Origin: Anthoceros angustus
Taxonomy: Eukaryota; Streptophyta; Anthocerotopsida; Anthocerotales; Anthocerotaceae
Length of the DNA stretch: 64,000 nt
Direction: 5' to 3'
Assembly (NCBI GenBank): GCA_010909165.1
Contig: MU008179.1
Coordinates: 372,001 to 436,000 of the forward strand
A model generated the notes under the pieces. It made no database searches and was not told where the DNA came from. It saw only the letters and a list, made by a program, of their open reading frames with translations. Position numbers and translations under genes: made by a program. This document shows positions 1 through 11,347 of this stretch, in pieces (position 1 is the first letter of the stretch; each line of letters starts with the position of its first letter).

Positions 1-90
1 CATAGGCATAGGCATAGGCATAGGCATAGGCATAGGCATAGGCATAGGCATAGGCATAGGCATAGGCATAGGCATAGGCATAGGCATAGG
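1..90. repeat. (CATAGG)15 hexanucleotide microsatellite
   Basis: Fifteen uninterrupted copies of CATAGG fill the first 90 bases and run into the window edge, so the full array may be longer. It is not a plant telomere repeat. Confidence 0.97.
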
Positions 91-917
91 AACAAAAATC
101 AACCACGGCTACGGGGAATATATACCTATAAAGAACAAAATACTTTGTAAATATAACATATAATAAAAAAAGTCATAGTATGTAGCAATCTAGGAATTGT
201 GAGGTACTTGGGTATATTTGTCACAGCATAATGTCTGCAACCTCGAAACGCCAATGAATTATTTTTCATTGGGCACGTGGCAAGAACTTTGGGGCCTTAA
301 CACCCAGACGACACTTGTTTCTAGGCTAAAGGCAAATGGTAGATAACATTCGACATATAACCCTAACTTGGAAGTATGGGAATGAGTAACATTTAAAGTA
401 TACATAATATTTATCGGGATAGCACTTACGAGGGTAGACTATATTGATGCCAGGAATCCTTGCCCTTCGCTCAGCAATTAGTATTTGCATATGATTAATG
501 TGGTGCCCTGGCTAGCTCCCGGACATGGCATCATGTTTAACACGCAATGGAATTTGAAAGCTGAGTGTAGAAATCGAACTCACACTACCTACGCGCTAGA
601 AGACATTACGAATACGTTCTGCCTAAGAATACAGGAAAAACCGCCGGTGTGGAAAATCGGGTTTGGCAGACGACCGAGGAATGATGTATGACATTTGAAT
701 GTCGTTTATATTGAATAGAATCGAAAGCGGAAGGTATGTATGTATGTATGTATGTATACAAGTCCGGACTCACGGTACGTTCTCATACGCACACCCCGCG
801 GCCTAGTAATATCTACCTACAACGGCGACAAAATGGAACTGATAAATACGGTAGATAGACGAATGGTTCGTTCAAAATGGACACGAGCCAAGTACCTTCT
901 CATCGTGAGATTAGGCA
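91..917. other. Spacer downstream of UBP6-like gene
   Basis: AT-rich sequence with no convincing gene. The open frames here lack recognisable motifs. A short (GTAT)n run sits at 734-758. The part next to 917 should hold the 3' untranslated region and polyadenylation signal of the minus-strand gene, but I cannot place a signal with confidence. Confidence 0.6.
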
Positions 918-3900
918 CTACGACCCCGCTGGGGCAACTCGAGCTCTGTACATCAGAATGTAGGCCATGTGCCAATCCCCTGTCACAGCCACCTCCCTGT
1001 CAGGCACCAGCTGGAAAGAAAGGAAAAAGAAAGCGAAAGGAGAGCCGCAACTTCAATCAGGCAAAAAGAAGCCTGTTCTCTCCTCCGTGACGCACCTCCT
1101 CCCGAAAGCTTGGTGATCTCCTCTTCCCTTTGAGGGATCGGCTTAGCGTCATCGTACTCGATCCATTTACCTGATTCAAGGCCAGGGCCACGTTAACTCA
1201 GAAGTAAGTCAAACGCCGGACCAGCTACCCATCGATGCCCCAAAAGGTTGCACACACCATTCTCTTGCTTGACCCACGCCACGTAGTGTCCCGAATCGAT
1301 GCTCCGGCCCTTGTGGGTCAACACCGTACCCAAGTCGTAAATCCCTGTCAACCGTGAGCTGCCTGCAAAGGATACGAGAGTAAGATGTACTTTGCACTCG
1401 TTAGGGATTTCTGGTGGCGAGGTAGCTGCACGAATGGACACTGTCATGCAAGCTCGGACACAGACCTCCGTCCGCAAAATTCCCGGATGAAGACGGGGCC
1501 GTGGCTTGGCCCCATTGCTGAAAAGTGGCACCAGGTGTGTCAGCAAGCGGTGATATCATCCCTCAACTCATCGGCCCACAGGCAACCCCCACACAGGAGG
1601 AGCAGCGAAACATCATCACTCACCTCTGCATCTGCGGTTTCTTTCCCCTTCACACGTTGGTTTTCAGCGGAGCCTTGGTTAGTCTCAGTCGCAGAACCTC
1701 TTGCTGTGAGGCCAGCCTGCACATCCTCTGCCCTGCGTAGTGCCTGAAACCACGAGCACGAGTTGTAGGCAAATGTCGCCAGCTGCTCAGGACCTAAGAT
1801 ATCAAAGCAACTGAGGACCCGATACCCGCGTACCTCTCTAGGCTCCTTCAACTTCGCTTTGAGCTCATCGGTGCAGAAGTCGAAAACGTCCAAAACTAGT
1901 GGAAAATCCACTTTCTGACCACCACAGATACATGGCTCCAGTTAGTAAAAGCAATACTGGATAGCAAACCCGAGATTACATGGATGGTTACGACACCACA
2001 AGATGCAGTACCCGCAAGATCTTTGCCTTCTGCTCCGAATTCTTCTTCCAAAAGAACCTCACAAACTGAACTGTGAGGTACCTGATTGGAAAAAGGAACA
2101 AGAATTATTCAGGTGCGGCAAGACGAACAATGCACTGGCTCATGATCAGATGGGTAAACTTGCCAAATGACATGGTACAACAGGCTTACGGTGGCAATTG
2201 GCTGATGTATTGCTGTTTGACAAATACAGCACTCCGCCCCAACAGCGGCGATGTCTTTTCCAGCTCTGATTTCAACCCCTGTCACTCAATCCAAGCTCAG
2301 GCAAAAAGCCAACAATTGTCTGCTTTTGACACAAGAGCAAAAGAATTCTGTCATAAGAATCACCTGCTTTAAACCATCATGCAAATGGTTGACGTCCTGA
2401 GTGATGTGACACTTCAGTGTGAAGACCGTCTCTGATTCTGTACTTTCCTCCCGGCTCTCATCACACGTCCAGCTGCAACATGTTCAGTTCCAGGGAGTGA
2501 TTTTACCCAAGGGTGTTGGACACGAAGTTACCATAATCTAGGCCTCCAATCACAGTCCGCTTAATGGTCAGAAAAACACAAAGACCAAGGAAGAAGGAAA
2601 AGAAAGCACACATACACGTTCGTGAATTGAATTTCGAAAAGCTGTTTCACTACAGGAACTGAAGGTCTGCAACAATGCTTGATCAGATTCATAAATCCTG
2701 TCTTGGGCAGTTCGCTGATGCTGCTCAAAGCAACGAAAGGCAAAGATGCAACGAAAGTCAAAGCAACCTTTTGTCGGCCCCATCCTTGAGAGCCATGTTC
2801 AAGCCAGTCACCAAATGATTCCAGCATTCCTCAGCATCCTGACAGACCGCAATCAAGAGGATGTATCAGTCTTCCAGAGATGAGTAGAGGCATGACCCCA
2901 ACAAACTCTCTGCCACAACAGCTACCACCCACAGAACAAATGTACCTGCTGCATGTACAGCCCTTGAGATGTTTCGGCAAACTGAGGAGCCATGCTTCGC
3001 AGAGCCTAAGAACCAGAACGAAACCATCAGAATGCATCATTCCCCACTCTAAAAACAGCGAAAGCATTTTGAAACGAAGAGGAAATTGAACAAGACCTGC
3101 AAGAATCGGTCGGGAGCTACAGGGCGACGACTTCGGTCAAGCTCGTTAAACAGGTCCCTAGTCGCCAAAGTGAGAGTGTGTGATTGCGGATTCAAACCTG
3201 CAAAAGATCCAGAGATGGCATACCTGCGAAAAATTTCTTGCCCCGTCAGTGCCCAAGGTCGTGACTTTTCTAAGATCACTTTCCTAGAGACTCATGACAA
3301 GAAAGAGGTGAGCAACTCCAGTAGAAACCCACTTCTGCAGGGCGGCCTTAAGTTCTGGCACAGAGTGTAGACACTGGACAGTTGAGTTCATGTAGCATGT
3401 GTTCCCCAAATTCACCAACCCTGCAGTGTATCCCTGTATACCCAAAACATGCAAAAACAGCACAGGCGTCAGCGATGGTCTCTTTTAACTAGCCACCAAG
3501 TTCGCTCCTAGCAATCTACAGAACTAATTGTTTCATTGCAATGAATCAGTTTGAAACAAAATTCCACACAGCGTTGGTGGAAAGATGAAACATTCACATA
3601 TGGGGATGAAAAAGCCTGTTGAGCACATACTAGATTGGCAACACTTTGCTCTTCTTCAGGAAGATCCTCCACAAATACAGGACTCTTCTCTGGTGCTCTA
3701 GGGATCTCATCTGCTGTACCCATCATCATAAGCTTCTGACCCTGTTCGTGACCATGCAAAATCGGCAGCATCAGGCCGCCGAAGTCTCCAAAAATGATGC
3801 ATTTTGTAATCAGTTGAATGTAATCTACCTGCTTCAAACCCAGCGTGCTCCAGTCCCCATCATCCTGACATAGCAGTGCGAAGTGTCAGTGTGGTTCGTT

Positions 3901-4428
3901 ATTCATGGAAAAACATATGCCTGAAATCGTACAAGTCCTAGAACGGAAAAGCTCTGCACATACTTTAAGGAGAGCACCCTTGATCATGATTTTCTGCCTG
4001 TCGGGGGGGACACCAGTGAGGTCATACAACTGACACTTGAACACATACGGTGGTTGCTCTGTGTCTACCTCCACGGCAGGGAATGTCGCCTTTTGCCATT
4101 TTACACTAACTGATCCACGAACACACAATTCACGTCAAATAACAGCAAGTTCAAATTCTCAGTAAAGGATCCGAAGCGAACCCAACCCTAAACCAGAAAA
4201 CAGTCAGAGAGTCAAAATTATGCTCTGGAACAATGAAGGATGTCTGAATCCTTCATTCTGCCAATACGTGTGCTGCTTGGGATACAGTGGAATCAGGTCG
4301 CATCCCTTAAAACACCATCCAAACAGGTGCGCAATTCAAACAACAGACTTGCTCCCATAGTATGCAGCCAGCTCACTGGAATTGTCATCCTATTCCGCTG
4401 AAAGCATTCACAACTCGCCTGTCGGCAT
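918..4428 (-). CDS. UBP6: Ubiquitin C-terminal hydrolase 6 (UBP6/USP14 type)
   Basis: Proteasome-associated deubiquitinase; members of this family bind the 19S particle through an N-terminal ubiquitin-like domain and trim ubiquitin from substrates. The spliced minus-strand reading shows the ubiquitin-like domain (SVKWQK, PPYVFKCQLYDLTGVP, then GQKLMMMGTADEI; 4109-3631). Next come the catalytic Cys box NLGNTCYMNS (about 3400), QGLYMQQ and DAEECWNHL (about 2930-2760), LKCHITQDVNHLHDGLK (about 2400), RYLTVQFVRFFWK (about 2050), and the catalytic His box DSGHYVAWVKQE (about 1290). The end is WIEYDD (about 1150) and GDWHMAYI before a TAG at 918-920. Worked exons are 4428-4419, 4109-3964, 3864-3829, 3741-3631 and 3433-3333; all join in frame and give the conserved start MPTVSVKW. 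Introns are short and mostly GT-AG. I see no disabling change. Middle exon edges were not all resolved, so a small defect could be missed. Confidence 0.9.
4110..4418 (-). other. GC-AG first intron of UBP6-like gene
   Basis: The only way to obtain the conserved family start MPTVSVKW is to splice a 10-base coding exon (4428-4419, ATGCCGACAG) onto 4109. The donor then reads AG|gcgagt, a GC donor with the strong flanking consensus typical of GC-AG introns, and the acceptor reads gatcag. The joined phase is exact (10 + 146 nt = 52 codons). Confidence 0.75.
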
Positions 4429-4600
4429 CTTAGCTGCTACAATCCCTCACAGTTGCCCAGAGTCTCCTCCAGTTCGCGTGCTGCTGCGAAGTCCAACGGT
4501 ACTGAGAGGCTGCTAATTCCAGCCCCTTGCTTTTATATGTATAAAGCTCGAAGACCAAATTTTCGTACCCAATGCACTCAAACCCTAGAAGACAAATACC
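4429..4600 (-). promoter_or_regulatory. Probable UBP6-like promoter
   Basis: On the minus strand TATAAAAG lies at 4537-4530, about 100 bases before the start codon, and a telo-box-like AAACCCTAG lies at 4580-4588. Placement is by motif and position only. Confidence 0.45.
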
Positions 4601-5060
4601 ACTGCTTCTTCACTGGTTACAACCCCGTAGGGCAGACCAGGGTTCGTCACTTTTGTGCCAACCCTTAACTGTATTATAATTTTTGAGACGGGATCGGCAG
4701 TCTATTTATTTTTGATAATTTTTTCATGGGCTATTAATTATCAGGTCAATAGTGTCCAATCATCATCCCATATGGAATACCGATCTGGTCACGCGCCATC
4801 CACATTTTTTCAGGGTTGTGGACAGAAAGAAATAGTCTCGCCACATGCGGCGGAACTATTTCCTTATGTCGGTTTCACATGACCACATCGGTCTTGGCTG
4901 CGGCCCCCGGTGTAGCGATCTCGTCAAGCTGATGATACACAAAAACTTTTCACGATGATACACACAATTCTCTCGGGTTTAGGGTAGCGTTGCGCTCTGT
5001 CATGGGCATTTCTTGTGCCCTTGCATCATGCATCTGCTGGGTGGCGTATGTGTGCGGTTG
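4601..5060. other. Intergenic spacer
   Basis: AT-rich spacer without a supportable gene. It carries one telomere-type motif on the + strand (GGGTTTAGGG, 4975-4984). Confidence 0.6.
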
Positions 5061-5340
5061 CGTTTGCGCTGCGCTTACCATTTGCATTTACATTTGCGCT
5101 GCGCTTACCATTTGCATTTGCGTTTGCGCTGCGCTTACCATTTGCATTTGCGTTTGCGCTGCGCTTACCATTTGCATTTGCGTTTGCGCTGCGCTTACCA
5201 TTTGCATTTGCGTTTGCGCTGCGCTTACCATTTGCATTTGAGTTTGCGCTTCGCTTACCATTTGCATTTGCGTTTGCGCTGCCCTTACCATTTACATTTG
5301 CGTTTGCGCTGCCCTTACCATTTGCATTTGCGTTTGTGCT
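5061..5340. repeat. 30-bp minisatellite, about 9 units
   Basis: Nine or so head-to-tail copies of a 30-bp unit containing TTTGCGCTGCGCTTACCA followed by TTTGCATTTGCG. Central copies are identical; outer copies have single-base changes (e.g. GCCCTT for GCGCTT). The unit is a multiple of three without stops, so long reading frames appear on both strands; this is a by-product of the repeat and I do not call a gene. Confidence 0.95.
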
Positions 5341-6428
5341 GCACTCATCGTTTGTGTTTCTTTGCTGCGGTGAGTCGTTGCCCTTGCGTGCGGTGCGGTG
5401 TTGTATGGCACCGGCTACATACAAAGTTTTGCCATTTTACACTTTTATGGTCTGATTTCACATAGCGTAAGTACCACAAACAAGCTTGTACCAGAAGAAC
5501 CAACACAAGAAGGCCGCATGTTAACATGTATGTGTGGTGATCGGAACCCTAAAACCCTAAATAACAAAACATGTGCATGACACAATGGGAACACCAAGCG
5601 AAAACTTGTCATACAAAGTTTTTGCCCCGCCTAAGACCCTACCAAAGCTGATGTGGCACATATTATACGTGTATTGTACGCAAGAATCTTAAAGATACCG
5701 TGGCATATTTCCGTGAGTACACCCAAAAAAAACAAAGCCACACACACGAAGCCGCGTGACCAGAACGGTATTCCATAATCCCAGGTGATAATGAACAGCG
5801 CAAATATACTTGACTAGGTAGAGAATAGTTCTGAGGACTTTTATATAGAAAGTAAGCTACATTAATTACAAATCCAATAAATATAATGAACTTAATAAAT
5901 TAATTTTCTTAATTATAACATAAATCAATCTTCTTGTTATGATACCTGACCACGAGGTAGTTCGCTAGACCTGCGACAGCCAACTCGTTTGCTGGTGTTT
6001 GTGGAGCATCGTAAATTTTTGGTATAGACTAGGTACCTAGTAAGGAAAAGAAGTAACCAAGTTTCATATATGAAATCAAATATAAAACGTAGTTACTTTT
6101 ATTTACTGTAATTCTTGGACCTCTCTCATATATCATTTAGTAGATAAACTCACTTCATCTTATTTATTTTATTAATAAAAATATAGTTTTAAAAAACCTA
6201 ACTCGATAAATATAGAATCACATCCAACTAGCCGCATTTGGCACCTCATGTACCGACACCTAGAATACCAAGTGCCTCATACAGAAAAATTCCGTCCAAA
6301 GTGGTCTATAATAGACTTAAGAGGACGTGGTCTACTCCACGAAAACCGGTACAAACCCGAGCTGCCGGTCCTGCGTATAGGTTGCACATTGTAGACGAAA
6401 TTGCAAGATCCAGTGTTCAGAAAGGTTT
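5341..6428. other. AT-rich spacer with telomere-type motif
   Basis: No gene supported. AACCCTAAAACCCTAA lies at 5545-5560. The stretch 5800-6220 is strongly AT-rich and ends toward the NOP58 promoter. Confidence 0.6.
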
Positions 6429-6445
6429 AAACCCTAAACCCTAAA
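6429..6445 (+). promoter_or_regulatory. Telo-box cluster upstream of NOP58
   Basis: AAACCCTAAACCCTAAA lies 122 bases before the NOP58 start codon. The telo-box (AAACCCTAA) is an established promoter element of plant ribosomal-protein and ribosome-biogenesis genes, which fits a snoRNP protein gene. It is too short to be a telomere remnant of any size. Confidence 0.6.
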
Positions 6446-6566
6446 TTTGTGTCTACGACGTGGGACTTCGGATCCGCTCTCCCGCCTGCCGCTTCAGGGA
6501 CTGGAGCCAGACCAGGGACTTCCAAAGACCGTTACACAGTGATTACCACTGCGAGCGAACGCCACC

Positions 6567-9500
6567 ATGTTGGCGTTGTTCGAGACCCCCGCGGGGTTCG
6601 CCTTGTTCAAGGTGTTGGATGAGCAGAAGCTGAATTCCGTGGAGGTGAGTATCTGCAATCGTAATGCTGCAGCAGTAGTTGTGCGTTGCTCTCGTCGCCT
6701 GCGCTGCTCTTCGGCGGCGTGACTTTCAGCTGGTTGAAGGCGGCTCGGTTTTGTGGGACAACGCGGGGAAGAGACCTTGGGATCACAATTTCTGCACTTG
6801 GTTCTGTGCAGGACATATGGAAGGAGTTCGAGTCTCCAGACGCAGCGAGGAAGGTGAATGGACCATTTAGGGCAAGCTGGAATTGGCTGGCTGCGATTGG
6901 TGCCGGCTGTAGGGATGGATGATTATCGTCTCAATTTGTGGGAGTGGATGCTAATTGCTGACTGACGGCGGGGAATGTGGACTCTCTGCTCACTGCACTC
7001 CTTCCACCGCAGGCTGTCAAGTTGAAGGCTTTTCAAAAGTTCGCAAATACGGCGGAAGCACTTGGGGCAGCCACCGCTATTGTGGACAGCAAGCTATCCA
7101 AGGGTCTCAAAAGGTTTTTGAAGAAGGAAGTGCAAGGGGAGACACTCGCTATTGCCGATTCAAAACTGGGCAAAATTGTCAGCGATAAATTAGTAAGATA
7201 ATTTGCATTCTCGCGTCAGTTGATTCACAAGAGTAAAATGAGAACATGGTCGTAATCTTCAGGACGTGCTTTCTGTCTGACTGTCACAGAACATCAACTG
7301 TATATATAACAGCGCAGTCATGGAGCTCATGAGAGGAGTCCGCTCACAGCTAGCTGAGCTCATTAGTGGACTTGCAGGACAAGACATGGGTGCCATGAGT
7401 CTTGGGCTCTCGCACAGTCTGTCCAGATACAAACTGAAATTTAGTCCTGATAAGGTGAGAACCTGGGATGACCTTGTAGCCGTTAGGTGGATTTGGAATG
7501 CCAGGATCGGTTTTCCTTTTTAATTATTGTGTCTTTTCTGATGCTTCTTGCTCGTTTAAGAATAGCGTCCAAGCTGAGTTCTCTTTGTTGTCTTGGTCAT
7601 GGCGTTTCAGGTGGACACCATGATTGTCCAGGCTATTGGGCTTCTAGATGACTTGGATAAGGAATTGAATACATATGCTATGCGTGTTCGGGAATGGTAT
7701 GGATGGCACTTTCCAGAGCTGGGAAAGATTGTTCAGGACAACATTAAGTACGCAAAAGTAGTGAACTTGATGGGCAGTAGAGAGTGTGGGCGAAATCGAC
7801 GTCTCCGGAGTAAGAACTTGCCCTGCTGCATTGCATGGACTTGGTCTTGGTCTTGGTTGCTGGTCAGTTGACGTTGATTCAGCGCATGGTGATGTGTGTG
7901 CTTTGCAGATTTTAGAGGAGGAGGTTGAGGCGGAAATGAAGGAAGCTGCTAACGTCTCCATGGGCACAGAAGTTAGTCAGCACGATATGTTAAATATCAA
8001 AGCTCTTTGTGACCAAGTCATAGCCCTTGCAGAATACCGAGGCCAGTTATATGATTATTTGCGAACCAGAATGATTACCATTGCACCCAATCTAACTACA
8101 ATGGTGGGAGAGCTTGTTGGTGCCCGGTTGATCGCACATGCTGGGAGTCTTATCAACCTTGCCAAGCAACCAGCCAGTACTGTGCAGATCTTGGGTGCGG
8201 AAAAGGTGTGTCGCTGGTCTTGCAGTTGTGATGGGCTGGTCTGCTGCTGTTTTGTGGTTATTTGGTTTTACGTCTTGACTTATGCTTGTGCCATCTGTGA
8301 TGCAGGCTCTCTTCAGGGCTCTGAAGACAAAGCATGAGACTCCAAAATATGGATTGATCTATCATGCTTCACTCATTGGGCAGGCTCCCCCGAAATTCAA
8401 AGGGAAAATTGCTCGCGTTCTTGCTGCTAAATCTGCCCTGTCAACCCGTGTTGATGCTTTGGGAGATGATTCGAACTGCAGTATCGGTCTTGAAGATAGG
8501 CTGAAGGTTTGTGCTTTCTTACTGCAGCTGTGTCTGGATGAGAGTGGCTTGCGAGGTTCACAGTTCATCCGTGGAACTTGCATTAGGGTCCCGACGTTGT
8601 GACGTGTATTTTTTATCATGTCTGATATCAGGTGGAGGCCCGCCTAAGGAGTTTGGAGGGGAGAGCCCTGAAAAAGTTAAGTGGGGCCTCTAAGGGGAAT
8701 GCTAAGATTGAGGCATATGACAAGGACCGAAAGAAGGATGCTCCGGGCCTGATAACCGCTGCCAAGGTATATCTGTCTTTTGAGCTCTCCTCTGCATGTT
8801 GTGAGAAATCAGAAGGAAAAGCCTGTTCTTTTAGTTGGGAGCTGCTGGGCCCCTATTGCTGTGATCTTCATGTGGGTTACCTACCTACCAGTGATGTCAC
8901 CTAGGTGTTGTACCAGTGAGTGCAACTTTGTTGTGGCATGGCTAACTTAAGATTATGGTTTTGTTCAGTCATACAACCCAGCAGCCGACTCCACTGTGGG
9001 GCTGCTGCAGCCTGCGGAGACAGCAAGTGGTCAAGAAAGAAGAAGAAGAAGAAGCGTGAACCCGAAGAACCAGCAGCAGCGCCAGTAGCAGCTATTGAAC
9101 CAGCTCCAGAAGAACCTCCGAAGAAGAAGAAGAGGAAACCCGCAGTAGAAGAGGTTGTGGTGACTCCGGTGCCGAGGAGGAACCGAAGGTTCTGTCTCGG
9201 TTCCTGTCTCTTGTTTAGCCCCGATACCCCTACTCACGTCCTTCGTGTTCTAAGTCTGTATTTCGCATGTCTCCAGAAGAAGAAGAGAAGGCTGCTGCTG
9301 CGACTGCCGTGGCAACTCCAACGCCACCAGTTGCAGACCAACAGCAGCCTGTGAAGGTGGTTGTCTTACCTCTTGTTGCTTTTGTCGCTGTACTCATCCA
9401 TGAGAACTTGATCAACGTTCCCGCCCAAATAGTGCGCCTCATTAACCCTGGGTTCCTTCTCCTCGGCAGAGCAAGAAAGAAAAGGCTGAGCAATCAGCTA

Positions 9501-9630
9501 CAGAAAAGGTGACGACGAAAAGCGCAAAGTCGAGGTCACAGTTGAAAAGACGACAGTTGAGGCGATAAACGGGTCGGAGAGTGTCGAGAAGAAGAAGAAG
9601 AAGAAGAAGAAGAAGAAGCAGGCGGACTAA
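6567..9630 (+). CDS. NOP58: NOP58/NOP5 box C/D snoRNP core protein
   Basis: Scaffold protein of box C/D small nucleolar RNPs, pairing with NOP56 and fibrillarin to guide rRNA 2'-O-methylation in the nucleolus. Exons read: 6567-6644, 6812-6853, 7013-7192, 7290-7454, 7611-7809, 7909-8205, 8306-8506, 8632-8766, 8969-9188, 9277-about 9356, 9470-9630; junctions are GT-AG. The start [14 protein letters not shown] is the NOP5 N-terminal domain; exons 4-6 hold the coiled-coil region; exons 6-7 hold the Nop domain ([37 protein letters not shown]). The tail is the usual lysine-rich KKE region ending in about ten Lys and QAD. Oddities: exon 5 is 199 nt and loses frame near MGSRE, and the Lys-rich exons change frame beside A-runs (about 9040 and 9510). 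These may be assembly errors or early decay. Confidence 0.85.
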
Positions 9631-10703
9631 TGTTAGACCTGACTCTCCCTCTTTCAGGCCTGGAGGATCCTCTCTTCTGGTGGGATGGAAGGCCTTAATT
9701 TTGCTCCGTCACCTTGTTGGGTAGCCAACAGTATGTATTGTTTATGGAAGTGTCTCCGGGACTCGGGGAGGTGTGCCCTGTCTATCTAGGGCGCACAACC
9801 GATTTTGTGAAGGCTTCTCATAGCCTAGAGTGGCTCTCCCAGGCAAGAAATGAGGCAGGCTTCCGCCCGCCGAGCGCGAGGTAGGTCTGTTGGGGTGCCA
9901 GTCAAGCGTGTGTTGCCATAGTAGCTGAGAATCTCTGTCACCTTACAGCGCCTAACGCCTCCCGGAGAAGGCCGCCGCCCGCGTGAACCCATGCGGGCCC
10001 TATCTCCATCGTGCCCACACATTTGTAACCAATCCGGCAGCAGGGCACTTGTGGCTGCCAGCATTGTAAGTTATCAAATTTGCAGGTGTTTGATGAAATG
10101 GCAGGTGTAGATGCTATCGAGGGCGCTCATGAGTCACCTGGCACCACTCTTATGATCTGACCGACAGTTTTTCCACGTGCTACGCCTGCCTCCAAGGTGG
10201 TTGGTGTAGCATAGTGCTTCCTAGCTCTTCATAAAAGATGAAGTTGAGCTTTCTGACTCTTCAAAAAAGGCGAAGTTGAGCTTTCTGGCTCGGCCTGCCA
10301 CACAGACAGAGAAAGGCAAAGTTGAGCCGTATTTGACCCAGGTACCATATATAGCTCTGTTAATGAATGGGATGTAAATGAATGAATTAAGGAGGCAGAG
10401 CCTAAACGTGAGGAGCTTTGAAATTATTGGTTCCCCCGAGCCTGTTGCATTCCGATTGGAGGATTAGGAAGGGGCAAAAGCGGCAAGCAGGAAGCCCGGG
10501 CGCAAGGCGAGCATGGCTGCAGATGAGATATTTTGATGCGTGGAAAGCGAGGATCAGATACACGCAAGGAAAGTGCACACTGCGCAGGCTCGTCAGCGAG
10601 CGGACTGGTACAAATAGCGGGCCGTTGGGCACTGCATTCCAACGATTTCATCCATCAATTTCAGCGCTTCCCGGGTCTCCGAGTCGTCGTGCGGAATCGA
10701 GCC
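9631..10703. other. NOP58 3' flank and germin-like promoter region
   Basis: No gene supported. A motif AAGTTGAGCTTTCTG occurs at about 10240 and 10271, with a third shorter copy (AAAGTTGAGCC) at about 10318, upstream of the germin-like gene; these direct repeats could be promoter elements. The stretch 10510-10660 recurs in pieces at 12440-12910. Confidence 0.5.
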
Positions 10704-11347
10704 ATGGCAGCATCCCAGCTCCTGTTCCTGGCCGTGGCCATGGCGGCAGCAGCCCTGGTTGCAGGCGACGCGGAAGTGGTGGTGGATTTCTGCGTGACGG
10801 ACCCGGCGCCCGGCAACTCCATCCGACCCACCGGAAGCCCCTGCAAGGCTCTGGCCGACGTCAAGTCCTCCGACTTCAAGTTCACGCTGGTGCCGGGCGC
10901 CCCGGGCGGCCGCCTCAACTTCGGCGTCGCGGTGGGCTTCGCCGACCAGTGGGGCGGGCTCAACGGCCTGCAGGTTGCCATCGCGAGGCTGGATTTCGGA
11001 AAGGGCGGCCAGATCCTCCCCACCACCACCCGCGCGCCACCGAGATCTTCTACGTGGTGAAGGGCAAGGTGCTGAACGGCTTCATCGACTCCGCCGGCAC
11101 CCTGTACGAGGAGGTGTTGAGCGCGGGCCAGGCCTTCGTCTTCCCAGAGGCCTCATCCACTACCAGCAGAACGTGGGCAAGGGCCCCGCCTACGGCATCT
11201 CCTCCTTCAACAGCCAGAGCCCCGGCCTGCAGCTCACATTCAACGCCGTCCTCGAATCCAACCCCTCATTTCCTCCAAGGATCTCGCCCAAACTCTCAAC
11301 GTCAAGAAGAGCGAGGTCGACTCCTGCGCAAGGCCTTTGGAGCCTAA
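10704..11347 (+). CDS. Germin-like protein (cupin), frame-broken
   Basis: Secreted cell-wall cupin; germin-like proteins are manganese-binding glycoproteins, some with superoxide dismutase or oxalate oxidase activity. The start MAASQLLFLAVAMAAAALVAG is a clear signal peptide, followed by DFCVTDP and GSPCK, the usual germin N-terminus. The first cupin box is present as HHHPRATEIFYVVKG (metal-binding His and Glu), the second as GLIHYQQN, and the C-terminal end KAFGA precedes TAA at 11345. There is no intron. These parts lie in different frames: single-base losses beside C or G runs at about 11028, 11145, 11265 and 11325 are needed to explain it. Sequence error is more likely than decay because everything else is well conserved, but a recent pseudogene is possible. 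Confidence 0.8.

Noticed and set aside
1-90. (CATAGG)n as a telomere or centromere array
   Set aside because: It is not a plant telomere sequence, is short as seen, and lies next to an ordinary gene.
5026-5424. 132-codon minus-strand frame with Asn/Ala/Gly repeats
   Set aside because: It is produced by the stop-free 30-bp minisatellite; other frames on both strands are open too, and there is no promoter or family match.
6429-6445. Interstitial telomere remnant
   Set aside because: Only about two units long and correctly placed for a telo-box promoter element.
9560-9624. (AAG)n as a non-genic microsatellite
   Set aside because: It encodes the lysine tail of NOP58, as expected for the family.
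10661-11029. Minus-strand open frames over the germin-like gene
   Set aside because: They are shadows of a GC-rich coding region on the + strand, which has the signal peptide and cupin motifs.
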